Below, piece by piece: positions 56,893-64,000 of a stretch of DNA of 64,000 nucleotides. Every line of letters starts with the position of its first letter. Position 1 is the stretch's first letter. The notes beneath the pieces were generated by a model. The model did not search any database and was not told the DNA's origin. It saw nothing but the letters and a program-made list of their open reading frames with translations. Source of the stretch: Flavonifractor hominis (GTDB taxonomy: Bacteria > Bacillota > Clostridia > Oscillospirales > Oscillospiraceae); assembly GCF_040095835.1 (NCBI RefSeq), contig NZ_JBBMFT010000001.1, forward strand, positions 62,001-126,000. Reading direction: 5' to 3'. The position numbers and the translations under genes were made by a program.

Positions 56893-57930
56893 ATGACCAA
56901 ACAGATCAACGTGGGCAGCGTACCCGTGGGCGGCGGTGCGCCTGTGAGCATCCAGTCTATGACCAACACCCGTACCGACGACGTGTCGGCTACGGTGGAG
57001 CAGATCAAGCGGCTCCAGACCGCCGGGTGTCAGATCATCCGGGTGGCGGTACCCGACCTGGTGGCGGCCAGGGCGGTAGGCGCCATCCGGGAACAGATCT
57101 CCATCCCGCTGGTGGTGGATATCCACTTTGACTATAAGCTGGCCCTGGAGTGTGTGGCGGCCGGATGCGACGCGGTGCGCATCAATCCCGGCAACATCGG
57201 TGGGGAAGATCGGGTCAAAGCAGTGGCCCAAGCGTGTAAAGCAAAAGGACTTCCCATTCGTATCGGAGTCAACGGCGGCTCACTGGAGAAGCCGCTGCTG
57301 GCCAAGTACGGCGGCGTGACGCCGGAAGCCCTGGTAGAATCGGCATTTGGACATATCCGGCTGCTGGAGAAGTATGATTTTGACGATATCTGCGTCTCGC
57401 TCAAATCCTCCAGCGTACCGGTTACTATGGCGGCCTATCGCCTGATGAGTGAGAAAAGTAATTATCCTTTACATCTTGGAGTGACTGAGACCGGCACCGT
57501 GCGCATGGGAACACTAAAATCGGCCATCGGTATTGGCGGCCTGCTGGCCCTGGGCATTGGGGATACCATGCGGGTGTCTCTCTCCGCCGACCCGGTAGAG
57601 GAGGTGCTGGCGGCCAGGGATATTCTGAAAGCCGCCGGCCTGCGCCGGGACGGCCCCGATCTGATCTCCTGTCCTACCTGTGGGCGCACCCGCATCGACC
57701 TTATTTCGCTGGCAAGTGAGGTGGAGGAGCGGCTCAAGAAGGTAGACAAGCCCATTACCGTGGCGGTGATGGGGTGTGCGGTGAACGGACCAGGAGAGGC
57801 CTCTGCCGCCGATGTGGGCATCGCCGGTGGCAACGGCGAGGGACTGCTTTTCCGCAAGGGGGAGATCGTTAAGAAGGTCCCTCAGGACTGCCTAGTGGAC
57901 GAGCTATTCGCCATGATCGAGCAATTGTAA
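56893..57930 (+). CDS. ispG: 4-hydroxy-3-methylbut-2-en-1-yl diphosphate synthase
   Basis: 345 residues, AAGGAGGAAG upstream. It shows NVGSVPVGGGAPVSIQSMTNTRTDDV, INPGNIGGEDRV and the iron-sulphur cluster ligands in SCPTCGRTRID, then GCAVNGPGEASAADVGIAGG. It makes HMBPP from MEcPP in the MEP pathway, same as dxr two genes upstream. Confidence 0.97.
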   Translation: MTKQINVGSVPVGGGAPVSIQSMTNTRTDDVSATVEQIKRLQTAGCQIIRVAVPDLVAARAVGAIREQISIPLVVDIHFDYKLALECVAAGCDAVRINPGNIGGEDRVKAVAQACKAKGLPIRIGVNGGSLEKPLLAKYGGVTPEALVESAFGHIRLLEKYDFDDICVSLKSSSVPVTMAAYRLMSEKSNYPLHLGVTETGTVRMGTLKSAIGIGGLLALGIGDTMRVSLSADPVEEVLAARDILKAAGLRRDGPDLISCPTCGRTRIDLISLASEVEERLKKVDKPITVAVMGCAVNGPGEASAADVGIAGGNGEGLLFRKGEIVKKVPQDCLVDELFAMIEQL

Positions 57931-57952
57931 GTGATTTAGGAGCGTTTCAACT

Positions 57953-60900
57953 ATGCCGCAAGCACAAAAGATACCCTTTTTAAGACTGTTTTCGGCCTGG
58001 CACCCCGCCGGGGAGCTGGCGTCTCTGACGGAGGGCTACCTGGTGACCCGGGCAGTGATCGACAAAAGTGCCCGTTCCATCCGGGCCGAGGTGGAGTGTG
58101 CCAGCTGTCCCGCTGAGGATGTGAAGCGGCAGATCGAGCGCAGCCTGGCCCTGGCCTACCGTGTAGAGCGGGTGGAGCTGGACCTGGCGGGCCTGCCGGG
58201 AACGCCTACGCCGCCAGCCCCCACAGAAGAGGAGGCGTCTCCGCCCCCTGCGCCGCTGCCTGCGGAGGAGGATGCCATGGCGGCGTTCCGCCGCACGGAG
58301 GAGATCCGGCGTAAGGCGCTGGCGGGGCTGAAAGCCCCCCGGCCTTCGGAGAAGAAGGGGAGTAAGGGAGGCGGCAAGGGCAAGCTGATCTATGGCCGCC
58401 ATGAGATCCGCAAGGAGCCCATCCCCATGCGGACGCTGGAACTGGACATGGGCACCGTCATTGTGGAGGGCGATGTATTTGCGGTGGACCACCGGGAGCT
58501 GAAAAAGCGTGGGGCCTGGGTGGTCTGCTTTGACGTGACCGATTACACCGGCTCAGTGCGGGTGTCCAAGTTCTTCCCCGGGGACGAGGGCAAGGCCATC
58601 GTGGACGGGGTAAAGAAGGGTCAGCACCTACTTCTCCAGGGAAAGCTCAACATCGATCGCTTTACCGGCGACATGGTGCTGGAGCCCTATGCCGTCATGG
58701 AGAGCAGCAAGACCATGAAGACCGACGACGCGCCGGAGAAGCGGGTGGAACTGCACCTGCACACCACCATGTCCTCCATGGATGCTCTGACGCAGGTCAG
58801 CCCCAAGGCGGGGCCGGATAAAAACGTGGTCAAGCGGGCGGAGGCCTGGGGCCACCGCGCCATCGCCATTACCGACCACGGGGTGGCCCAGGCCTTCCCA
58901 GATGCCTGGCACTCGGCTAAGAACATCAAGATTCTCTATGGCGTGGAGGCCTACTTCATCAACGATGTGGACGACCGAGTGGTCATCCACGGGGACCGGG
59001 AGCAAGATCTGGCCGATGAGATCGTCTGCTTTGACATTGAGACCACTGGTCTGGACAAGCGGCGAGACGCGATCACAGAGATCGGCGCTGTGGTGCTGCG
59101 GGGGGGAGAGATTGCCGAGCAGTTCTCCACTTTTGCCGACCCCGGCCGGCCGCTGACCCGGGAGATCACGGAGCTCACCGGCATTACCGACGAGATGCTC
59201 CGGGGCGCCCCTTCTCAGGCCGAGGCAGTAAACGCCTTTCTGGACTTTGTGGGGGACCGGCCTCTGGCTGCACACAACGCGGAATTTGACATCGGCTTTA
59301 TCTCCGAGGCATGCCGCCGGATGGGCCGCCCCTTTACCCAGACCTCGCTGGATACCCTCATCCTGGCTCAGAACCTGCTGCCCGAGCTGGGCAAGTACAA
59401 GCTGGACATTGTGGCCGGGCACTTGAACCTGCCTGCCTTCAACCACCACCGGGCCTATGACGACGCAGCCACGGTGGGCTATATGCTGATCCCCTTCTTT
59501 GAGATGCTGCGGGACAAGGGGGTACATACCCTCCAGCAGATCAACCCGGCCATGACCCGGCTGCGCACCGGCGGTAAGGCCAGGCGCCAACCCAAGCACC
59601 TGATCGTTTTGGCCAAGAACCAGCTTGGCTTGCGCAATCTGTACAAGCTCATCTCCTATGCCCATCTGGAGCACTTCAAGCGTTACCCCATCATGCCCAA
59701 GAGCCTTATCAACCAGCACCGGGAGGGGCTGATCATCGGCTCGGCCTGCGAGGCGGGAGAGCTTTTTGATGCAGTGGTCAAGCGCAAGGAGTTTGAAGAG
59801 CTCAAACGCATCGCCTCCTGGTATGATTTCCTGGAGATCCAGCCGCTGTGCAACAACGCCTTCATGCTGCGTAAGGGCATTGTCCAGAGCCAGGAAGAGC
59901 TCAAGGACTTCAACCGCACCATTGTGGAGCTGGGCAGGGTATTGGATAAGCCGGTGTGTGCCACTGGCGATGTGCACTTCCTGGACCCGGAGGATGAGAT
60001 CTACCGCCATGTCCTGCTGGCCTCCAAGGGATTTGAGGACGCCGATGCTCCGCTGCCCATCTACTTTAAGACCACCAATGAGATGTTGGAGGAGTTTGCC
60101 TACCTGGGGAAGGAGAAGGCCTACGAGGTGGTGGTGCGTAACACCAATCTGGTGGCCGACTGGTGTGAGGACGTGGTGCCCCTGCCCAAGGGACTGTTTG
60201 CCCCCAAGATCGAGAATTCGGCGGAAGAACTTAGCCGCCTGGTATGGGAGAAAGCAAAAGACCTTTACGGGGAAGAGGTACCTCAGATCGTCTCTGACCG
60301 CATCAACGCTGAGTTGGGCGACATCCTGCTGCGGCACTACGACGTCATCTACATGTCGGCCCAGAAGCTGGTACAGGACTCTCTGGCCCACGGCTATCTG
60401 GTGGGCTCCCGTGGTTCGGTGGGCTCGTCGCTGGTGGCTTTCATGTCGGGTATTACGGAGGTTAACTCCCTGCCGCCCCATTACCGCTGCCCCAAGTGCA
60501 AACACTCCGACTTTGAGATCGCCAAGGAGCTGGGGGCGGGTTGCGGCGCGGATATGCCGGATGCAGTGTGCCCCGTATGCGGAACGCCTTATGCCAAGGA
60601 CGGCTTCAACATCCCCTTTGAGACCTTCCTGGGCTTCGGCGGTGACAAGGTGCCTGATATCGACCTGAACTTCTCCGGCGAGTATCAGGCCAACGCCCAC
60701 CGCTACACCTTTGAGCTGTTTGGACAGACCCACGTGTTCCGGGCGGGTACCATTGGTACCGTGGCGGAAAAGACCGCCTTCGGCTATGTGAAGAAGTATC
60801 TGGACGAGCGGGGTGTACATGCCACCCGGGCCGAGGAAAACCGTCTGGCGCAGGGCTGCACCGGGGTCAAACGCACCACCGGCCAGCACCCCGGCGGCAT

Positions 60901-62092
60901 GGTGGTCATCCCACAGAACCGGGAGATCTACGATTTCTGCCCCGTGCAGCACCCCGCTGACGACCCCAATACGGATATCGTTACCACCCACTTCGAATAT
61001 CACTCCATGGAGTCCAACCTGCTGAAGCTGGACATGCTGGGGCACGATGATCCTACCATGATCCGCATGCTGGAGGACTTGACGGGGGTGAATGCCCGCA
61101 CCGACATCCCCCTGGATGACCCGGGTACCATGAGCATTTTCACCTCCTCCGAGGCGCTCGGTTTTGTGGATGACCCCATCCTGGGTCCCACCGGGGCCGT
61201 GGCCATTCCGGAATTTGGTACTTCTTTTGTCCGGGGCATGCTGATGGACACTCAGCCCACCGAATTTGATATTCTGGTACGGCTGTCCGGTTTCTCCCAC
61301 GGCACCGACGTGTGGCTGGGCAACGCCCGGGACCTGATCGTGGATCAGGGAGTTCCCGTCGGGCAGGCCATCGGCTGCCGCGACGATATTATGCTCTTCC
61401 TCATCGCCTGCGGGATGCCGGAAAAGCGCTCCTTCAAGATCATGGAGTCGGTCCGTAAGGGCCGGGGCCTGCCCGAGGGAGCGGAGGAGGAGATGAAGGC
61501 TGCGGGTGTGCCCGAGTGGTACATCGGCTCGTGCAAGAAGATCAAGTATCTTTTCCCCAAAGCCCACGCCGTGGCCTACGTCATGATGGCTTTCCGCATT
61601 GCCTGGTTCAAGGTCCATCGGCCGCTGGCCTTTTACGCGGCCTACTTTTCCATCCGGGCCAAGGCCTTTGACGCCACGTGCATGTGCTGGGGTATGGATG
61701 TGTGTAAGGCCAAGATGAAGGAGATCCGGGAGAAGGAGAACCCCTCCGCCGTGGAAGAGGATATGCTGGTCACCCTGGAGGTGGTCTATGAATTCTATCT
61801 CCGTGGGTTTACGTTTGAGCATGTGGATCTCTATCGCTCCCATGCGGTCAACTTCCTGATGGACGAGGAGAAGGGAACCCTGCTGCCCCCCTTTGCCTCC
61901 ATCCCCGGCTTGGGGGAGACGGCGGCCTACTCCATCATGGAGCAGCGTAAGGGCAAGCAGTTTATCTCCATTGAGGAATTCTCCGCGGCCTGTCCCAAGG
62001 TATCCAAGACCCATATTGAGCAGCTTAAGGCCGCCGGCGCTCTGGATGGTATGCCGGATACCAGCCAGATTACGTTGTTTGACGGATTTTGA
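57953..62092 (+). CDS. polC: DNA polymerase III PolC-type, alpha subunit
   Basis: 1379 residues, a little shorter than the 1430-1460 of Bacillus. Parts in order: an N-terminal domain, a Pro-rich linker at about 85-110, an OB domain, a PHP domain starting ELHLHTTMSSMDALTQVSPK, an inserted DEDDh exonuclease (CFDIETTGLDKRRDAITEIGAVVL), and the polymerase core with DIDLNFSGEYQ and SRGSVGSSLVAFM. It is the main replicative polymerase of low-GC Gram-positive bacteria and proofreads in the same chain. Last gene of the cluster. Confidence 0.97.
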   Translation: MPQAQKIPFLRLFSAWHPAGELASLTEGYLVTRAVIDKSARSIRAEVECASCPAEDVKRQIERSLALAYRVERVELDLAGLPGTPTPPAPTEEEASPPPAPLPAEEDAMAAFRRTEEIRRKALAGLKAPRPSEKKGSKGGGKGKLIYGRHEIRKEPIPMRTLELDMGTVIVEGDVFAVDHRELKKRGAWVVCFDVTDYTGSVRVSKFFPGDEGKAIVDGVKKGQHLLLQGKLNIDRFTGDMVLEPYAVMESSKTMKTDDAPEKRVELHLHTTMSSMDALTQVSPKAGPDKNVVKRAEAWGHRAIAITDHGVAQAFPDAWHSAKNIKILYGVEAYFINDVDDRVVIHGDREQDLADEIVCFDIETTGLDKRRDAITEIGAVVLRGGEIAEQFSTFADPGRPLTREITELTGITDEMLRGAPSQAEAVNAFLDFVGDRPLAAHNAEFDIGFISEACRRMGRPFTQTSLDTLILAQNLLPELGKYKLDIVAGHLNLPAFNHHRAYDDAATVGYMLIPFFEMLRDKGVHTLQQINPAMTRLRTGGKARRQPKHLIVLAKNQLGLRNLYKLISYAHLEHFKRYPIMPKSLINQHREGLIIGSACEAGELFDAVVKRKEFEELKRIASWYDFLEIQPLCNNAFMLRKGIVQSQEELKDFNRTIVELGRVLDKPVCATGDVHFLDPEDEIYRHVLLASKGFEDADAPLPIYFKTTNEMLEEFAYLGKEKAYEVVVRNTNLVADWCEDVVPLPKGLFAPKIENSAEELSRLVWEKAKDLYGEEVPQIVSDRINAELGDILLRHYDVIYMSAQKLVQDSLAHGYLVGSRGSVGSSLVAFMSGITEVNSLPPHYRCPKCKHSDFEIAKELGAGCGADMPDAVCPVCGTPYAKDGFNIPFETFLGFGGDKVPDIDLNFSGEYQANAHRYTFELFGQTHVFRAGTIGTVAEKTAFGYVKKYLDERGVHATRAEENRLAQGCTGVKRTTGQHPGGMVVIPQNREIYDFCPVQHPADDPNTDIVTTHFEYHSMESNLLKLDMLGHDDPTMIRMLEDLTGVNARTDIPLDDPGTMSIFTSSEALGFVDDPILGPTGAVAIPEFGTSFVRGMLMDTQPTEFDILVRLSGFSHGTDVWLGNARDLIVDQGVPVGQAIGCRDDIMLFLIACGMPEKRSFKIMESVRKGRGLPEGAEEEMKAAGVPEWYIGSCKKIKYLFPKAHAVAYVMMAFRIAWFKVHRPLAFYAAYFSIRAKAFDATCMCWGMDVCKAKMKEIREKENPSAVEEDMLVTLEVVYEFYLRGFTFEHVDLYRSHAVNFLMDEEKGTLLPPFASIPGLGETAAYSIMEQRKGKQFISIEEFSAACPKVSKTHIEQLKAAGALDGMPDTSQITLFDGF

Positions 62093-62102
62093 GTGAGTAG
62101 GA

Positions 62103-62150
62103 AAACGCCCCCGTTTCGGCTCTCTATGCCGAAACGGGGGCGTTTGTTTC
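62103..62150. terminator. Bidirectional terminator after polC
   Basis: An 18-bp perfect stem (62103-62120 with 62128-62145, loop TCTCTAT) with TTTGTTTC on the plus side and TTTTC on the minus side. It separates polC from the convergent HlyD-like gene. Confidence 0.88.
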
Positions 62151-62154
62151 TGGA

Positions 62155-63621
62155 TCAGCTTGCCGTACCGGAGAGGATTACCGTGTCCTCGGCACTTAGT
62201 CCCCCGAGGATCTCAGTGTATCCTCCCAAAGTGAGACCGGTTTCCACGGCAACGGTTTCCTCCTTGCCGTCCCGCAGTATGTGCACCGAACCGTCTGTCA
62301 CGGCAGAAGAGGGAATACACAGCTGGAAAAGCTGACTTTGGGTAACAATAGTGGCGGAGACGTTCATTCCGGCCCGGAGTCCGTCGGTGCTGTCCAGAAG
62401 CAGCTCCACCGTATAGTCGGTGACGCCGCCGGAGGTGACGCCGGTGTCATCCACCCGGTTGACGGTGCCCTCGTAGGTCCTGGATTGTCCGTCGTCGGTG
62501 GTAAAGGAGACTCGGGCACTCTGACCGGGCTGAATGCGATCAATGGATTGTTCGTCTACGTCCACCTGGACGCAGAGCGTGTCCGGCTGGGCCAGGGTAG
62601 CCAGTGCGACAGCGGCGGAGGCAAAATCTCCGGTTTTCGCCGTGCGGCTGATGATGGTGCCGCTGGCCGGGGCGGTGACGGAATAATCAGGTCGCTTGGC
62701 CTCCAGCTGGGAGAGATTGACGGAGGCGGATTGTACAGACAGGGCAGCATTGGTAACTGCGTTGGTCAGACTGGCGTTTTCGATGGTCATCACCGTCTGA
62801 CCAGCAGTAACGGAGGTGCCGGCTTGGATGGACAGAGTCAGCACTTGGCCGGACTGGGTCGCGTAGATGGACTGCTGTGTCCCGTAAGCGACTGTTCCGG
62901 CCTCCATGCATGCATGGGTACCGACTGTAGCAGTAGCGGTGGCGCCTGCCTGGATTGCACCGGGATTTTGGAAGGAGATGACAACATACATCCCCTCCCG
63001 GCCACCGGAGAGAACACTGGGAGTATCATAGATTCGTTTGACGGAACCAGTGACGGTGCCAGCTTGAGAGGGAAAGGAGATGACGGCAGAAGTGCCGGGG
63101 GAGAGGGCCGCGGCGTCCTCTGTAGCAAAGGGAACGGTTAGCTCCAGATTCTGGCTGTCCACCAGATCGGCAATGGGAGTACCGATATTAACATAATCAC
63201 CTATGTGGACATAAGTAGTGGTAACGGTGCCAGAAGCGCTTGCGTATACGGTCAGATCCTCGCAGGCGGCGACGGCCTGATCATAGCTGGCGCGGGCATT
63301 GGAGAGGGAGAGCTGAGCCTGGGTAATCTGATCCTCCAGGTCACTGGAGTCGATGGTGTACAGCACGTCTCCTTCGGCCACGGTATCTCCTTCCTCAATG
63401 GTACAGGAGAGAATCCTGCCGCTGACCGATGGACTGATAGAATAGTTGTCCCGGTAGGCCACCGTGCCCGTGTCCTCCACGGTATCTTCGATCACCGTGT
63501 CCGTAGTAGGGGTGACGGTTACCAGTTCTTCCTGATCCGACCCCGTACAGCCGCTGAGGGAGAAAAGCCCGGCCACACAGGCCAGCGCAGCGGCAGAGCG
63601 TACCCTTTGGTTCCATCTCAT
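62155..63621 (-). CDS. HlyD/MacA-like efflux adaptor lipoprotein
   Basis: 488 residues from ATG 63621 with GAGGTGG upstream. The signal ends in a lipobox LSGC with Cys25. It contains a barrel-sandwich (VSGRILSCTIEEGDTVAEGDVLYTIDSSDL), a helical hairpin (QITQAQLSLSNARASYDQAV), a second lipoyl-like half (ASGTIISRTAKTGDF) and a beta-barrel (QPGQSARVSFTTDDGQSRTYEGTV). It is the membrane fusion part of a tripartite ABC exporter. The FtsX-type permease gene lies 20 bases upstream. Confidence 0.92.
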   Translation of the reverse strand: MRWNQRVRSAAALACVAGLFSLSGCTGSDQEELVTVTPTTDTVIEDTVEDTGTVAYRDNYSISPSVSGRILSCTIEEGDTVAEGDVLYTIDSSDLEDQITQAQLSLSNARASYDQAVAACEDLTVYASASGTVTTTYVHIGDYVNIGTPIADLVDSQNLELTVPFATEDAAALSPGTSAVISFPSQAGTVTGSVKRIYDTPSVLSGGREGMYVVISFQNPGAIQAGATATATVGTHACMEAGTVAYGTQQSIYATQSGQVLTLSIQAGTSVTAGQTVMTIENASLTNAVTNAALSVQSASVNLSQLEAKRPDYSVTAPASGTIISRTAKTGDFASAAVALATLAQPDTLCVQVDVDEQSIDRIQPGQSARVSFTTDDGQSRTYEGTVNRVDDTGVTSGGVTDYTVELLLDSTDGLRAGMNVSATIVTQSQLFQLCIPSSAVTDGSVHILRDGKEETVAVETGLTLGGYTEILGGLSAEDTVILSGTAS

Positions 63622-63641
63622 CGTTCACGCCACCTCTTTCG

Positions 63642-64000
63642 TTATTCCACGCTCTTCAGAGCACCCAGCATATCGATACCCTTCATCTTCCGACCAATCA
63701 CCACATTGACGGCCAGCGCGAACAACATCGTGATCGCGCAGGAAAGGGCCACTGAAAACGGCCGCGTGGCCTCCTCCAGCGGCATGGTGGTGATAGCGTT
63801 TAAGATCATCCGGTTGAGGAATACGCCCAGCGGGATCCCCAGCAGGATGCCCAGAGCGGCAAAAATCAAGTTTTCACTCAGCTGCAGGCGCTTGATCTCC
63901 TTGTGGTAAAAGCCCAGTACCATCAGTGTGGCCAGGCTGCGTACCTGCTCAAAGAAACTCATGATTCCCAGATTGTAGATTACGATGCAGGCCAGTCCAC
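63642..64000 (-). CDS. FtsX/MacB-type ABC transporter permease, C-terminal end (runs off window)
   Basis: The frame is open to the right edge; 119 codons plus the stop lie in the window. It reads CIVIYNLGIMSFFEQVRS, LATLMVLGFYHKEIKRL and then two hydrophobic segments, the last membrane part of an FtsX domain, closing with KMKGIDMLGALKSVE. With the HlyD-like lipoprotein it forms an exporter; an ATPase gene is expected beyond the edge. Confidence 0.88.
   Translation of the reverse strand, partial: GLACIVIYNLGIMSFFEQVRSLATLMVLGFYHKEIKRLQLSENLIFAALGILLGIPLGVFLNRMILNAITTMPLEEATRPFSVALSCAITMLFALAVNVVIGRKMKGIDMLGALKSVE

Noticed and set aside
58628..62014. Open frame of 1128 codons on the minus strand
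   Set aside because: It lies fully antisense to polC; the long opening comes from GC-rich third positions, and the peptide has no recognisable domain.

Overview
The window is a GC-rich (about 60%) piece of a chromosome from an anaerobic, endospore-forming Firmicute. It most resembles the gut Oscillospiraceae (Flavonifractor / Pseudoflavonifractor / Lawsonibacter type). The signs are Gram-positive PolC, a YlmC/YmxH sporulation protein, BlaI/M56 signalling, an FMN riboswitch ahead of a ribD-E-BA-H operon, and the order pyrH-frr-uppS-cdsA-dxr-rseP-ispG-polC. The genus is inferred from gene content and style; no rRNA gene is present to test it.

Bases 1-18,630 are the late half of a prophage with a contractile tail and PBSX/Xkd-like gene order: portal, ClpP-like protease, HK97-fold capsid, connectors, sheath, tube, frameshifted tail chaperone, tape measure, LysM protein, hub, baseplate wedge, fibres including a collagen-like one, endolysin and holin. 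Its terminase, replication, lysogeny and integrase genes lie off the left edge. A HicA-HicB toxin-antitoxin pair with its own promoter, operator and terminator sits antisense inside the baseplate operon. The right prophage end appears to cut a host gene about 32 codons into its reading frame (18,574-18,762).

Bases 18,860-36,730 hold short host operons: three small membrane proteins, a 28-codon micro-gene, a TIGR00300-like protein, an AEC permease, a YlmC/YmxH protein, glmS followed by an ABC peptide-type importer without ATPases, an ArsR-like regulator, a CofE-like ligase and a LysR regulator, purA, a DUF3298 protein, and a YerC-methyltransferase-Hsp33 run. A five-gene tRNA cluster (Val, Asp, Phe, Gly, Cys) follows at 36,851-37,400, behind a strong promoter and separated in places by perfect hairpins.

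Bases 37,437-41,750 carry a MarR-MATE efflux unit that looks lower in GC and a BlaI repressor next to a receptor that fuses an M56 domain to an M23 peptidoglycan hydrolase. Bases 41,797-45,617 are the FMN-riboswitch-controlled riboflavin operon. A sigma/DUF4179 pair follows. From 47,442 to 62,092 come rpsB-tsf, a PcrA-type helicase, and the large translation, isoprenoid, lipid and replication cluster ending in polC. The window closes on the minus strand with an HlyD-like lipoprotein and the end of an FtsX-type permease.

No wholly new system could be shown from sequence alone. The best candidates for follow-up are the autonomous HicAB cassette, the prophage-disrupted host gene, the -1 frameshift in the tail chaperone, the M56-M23 fusion with its operators, and two very small genes with complete expression signals.
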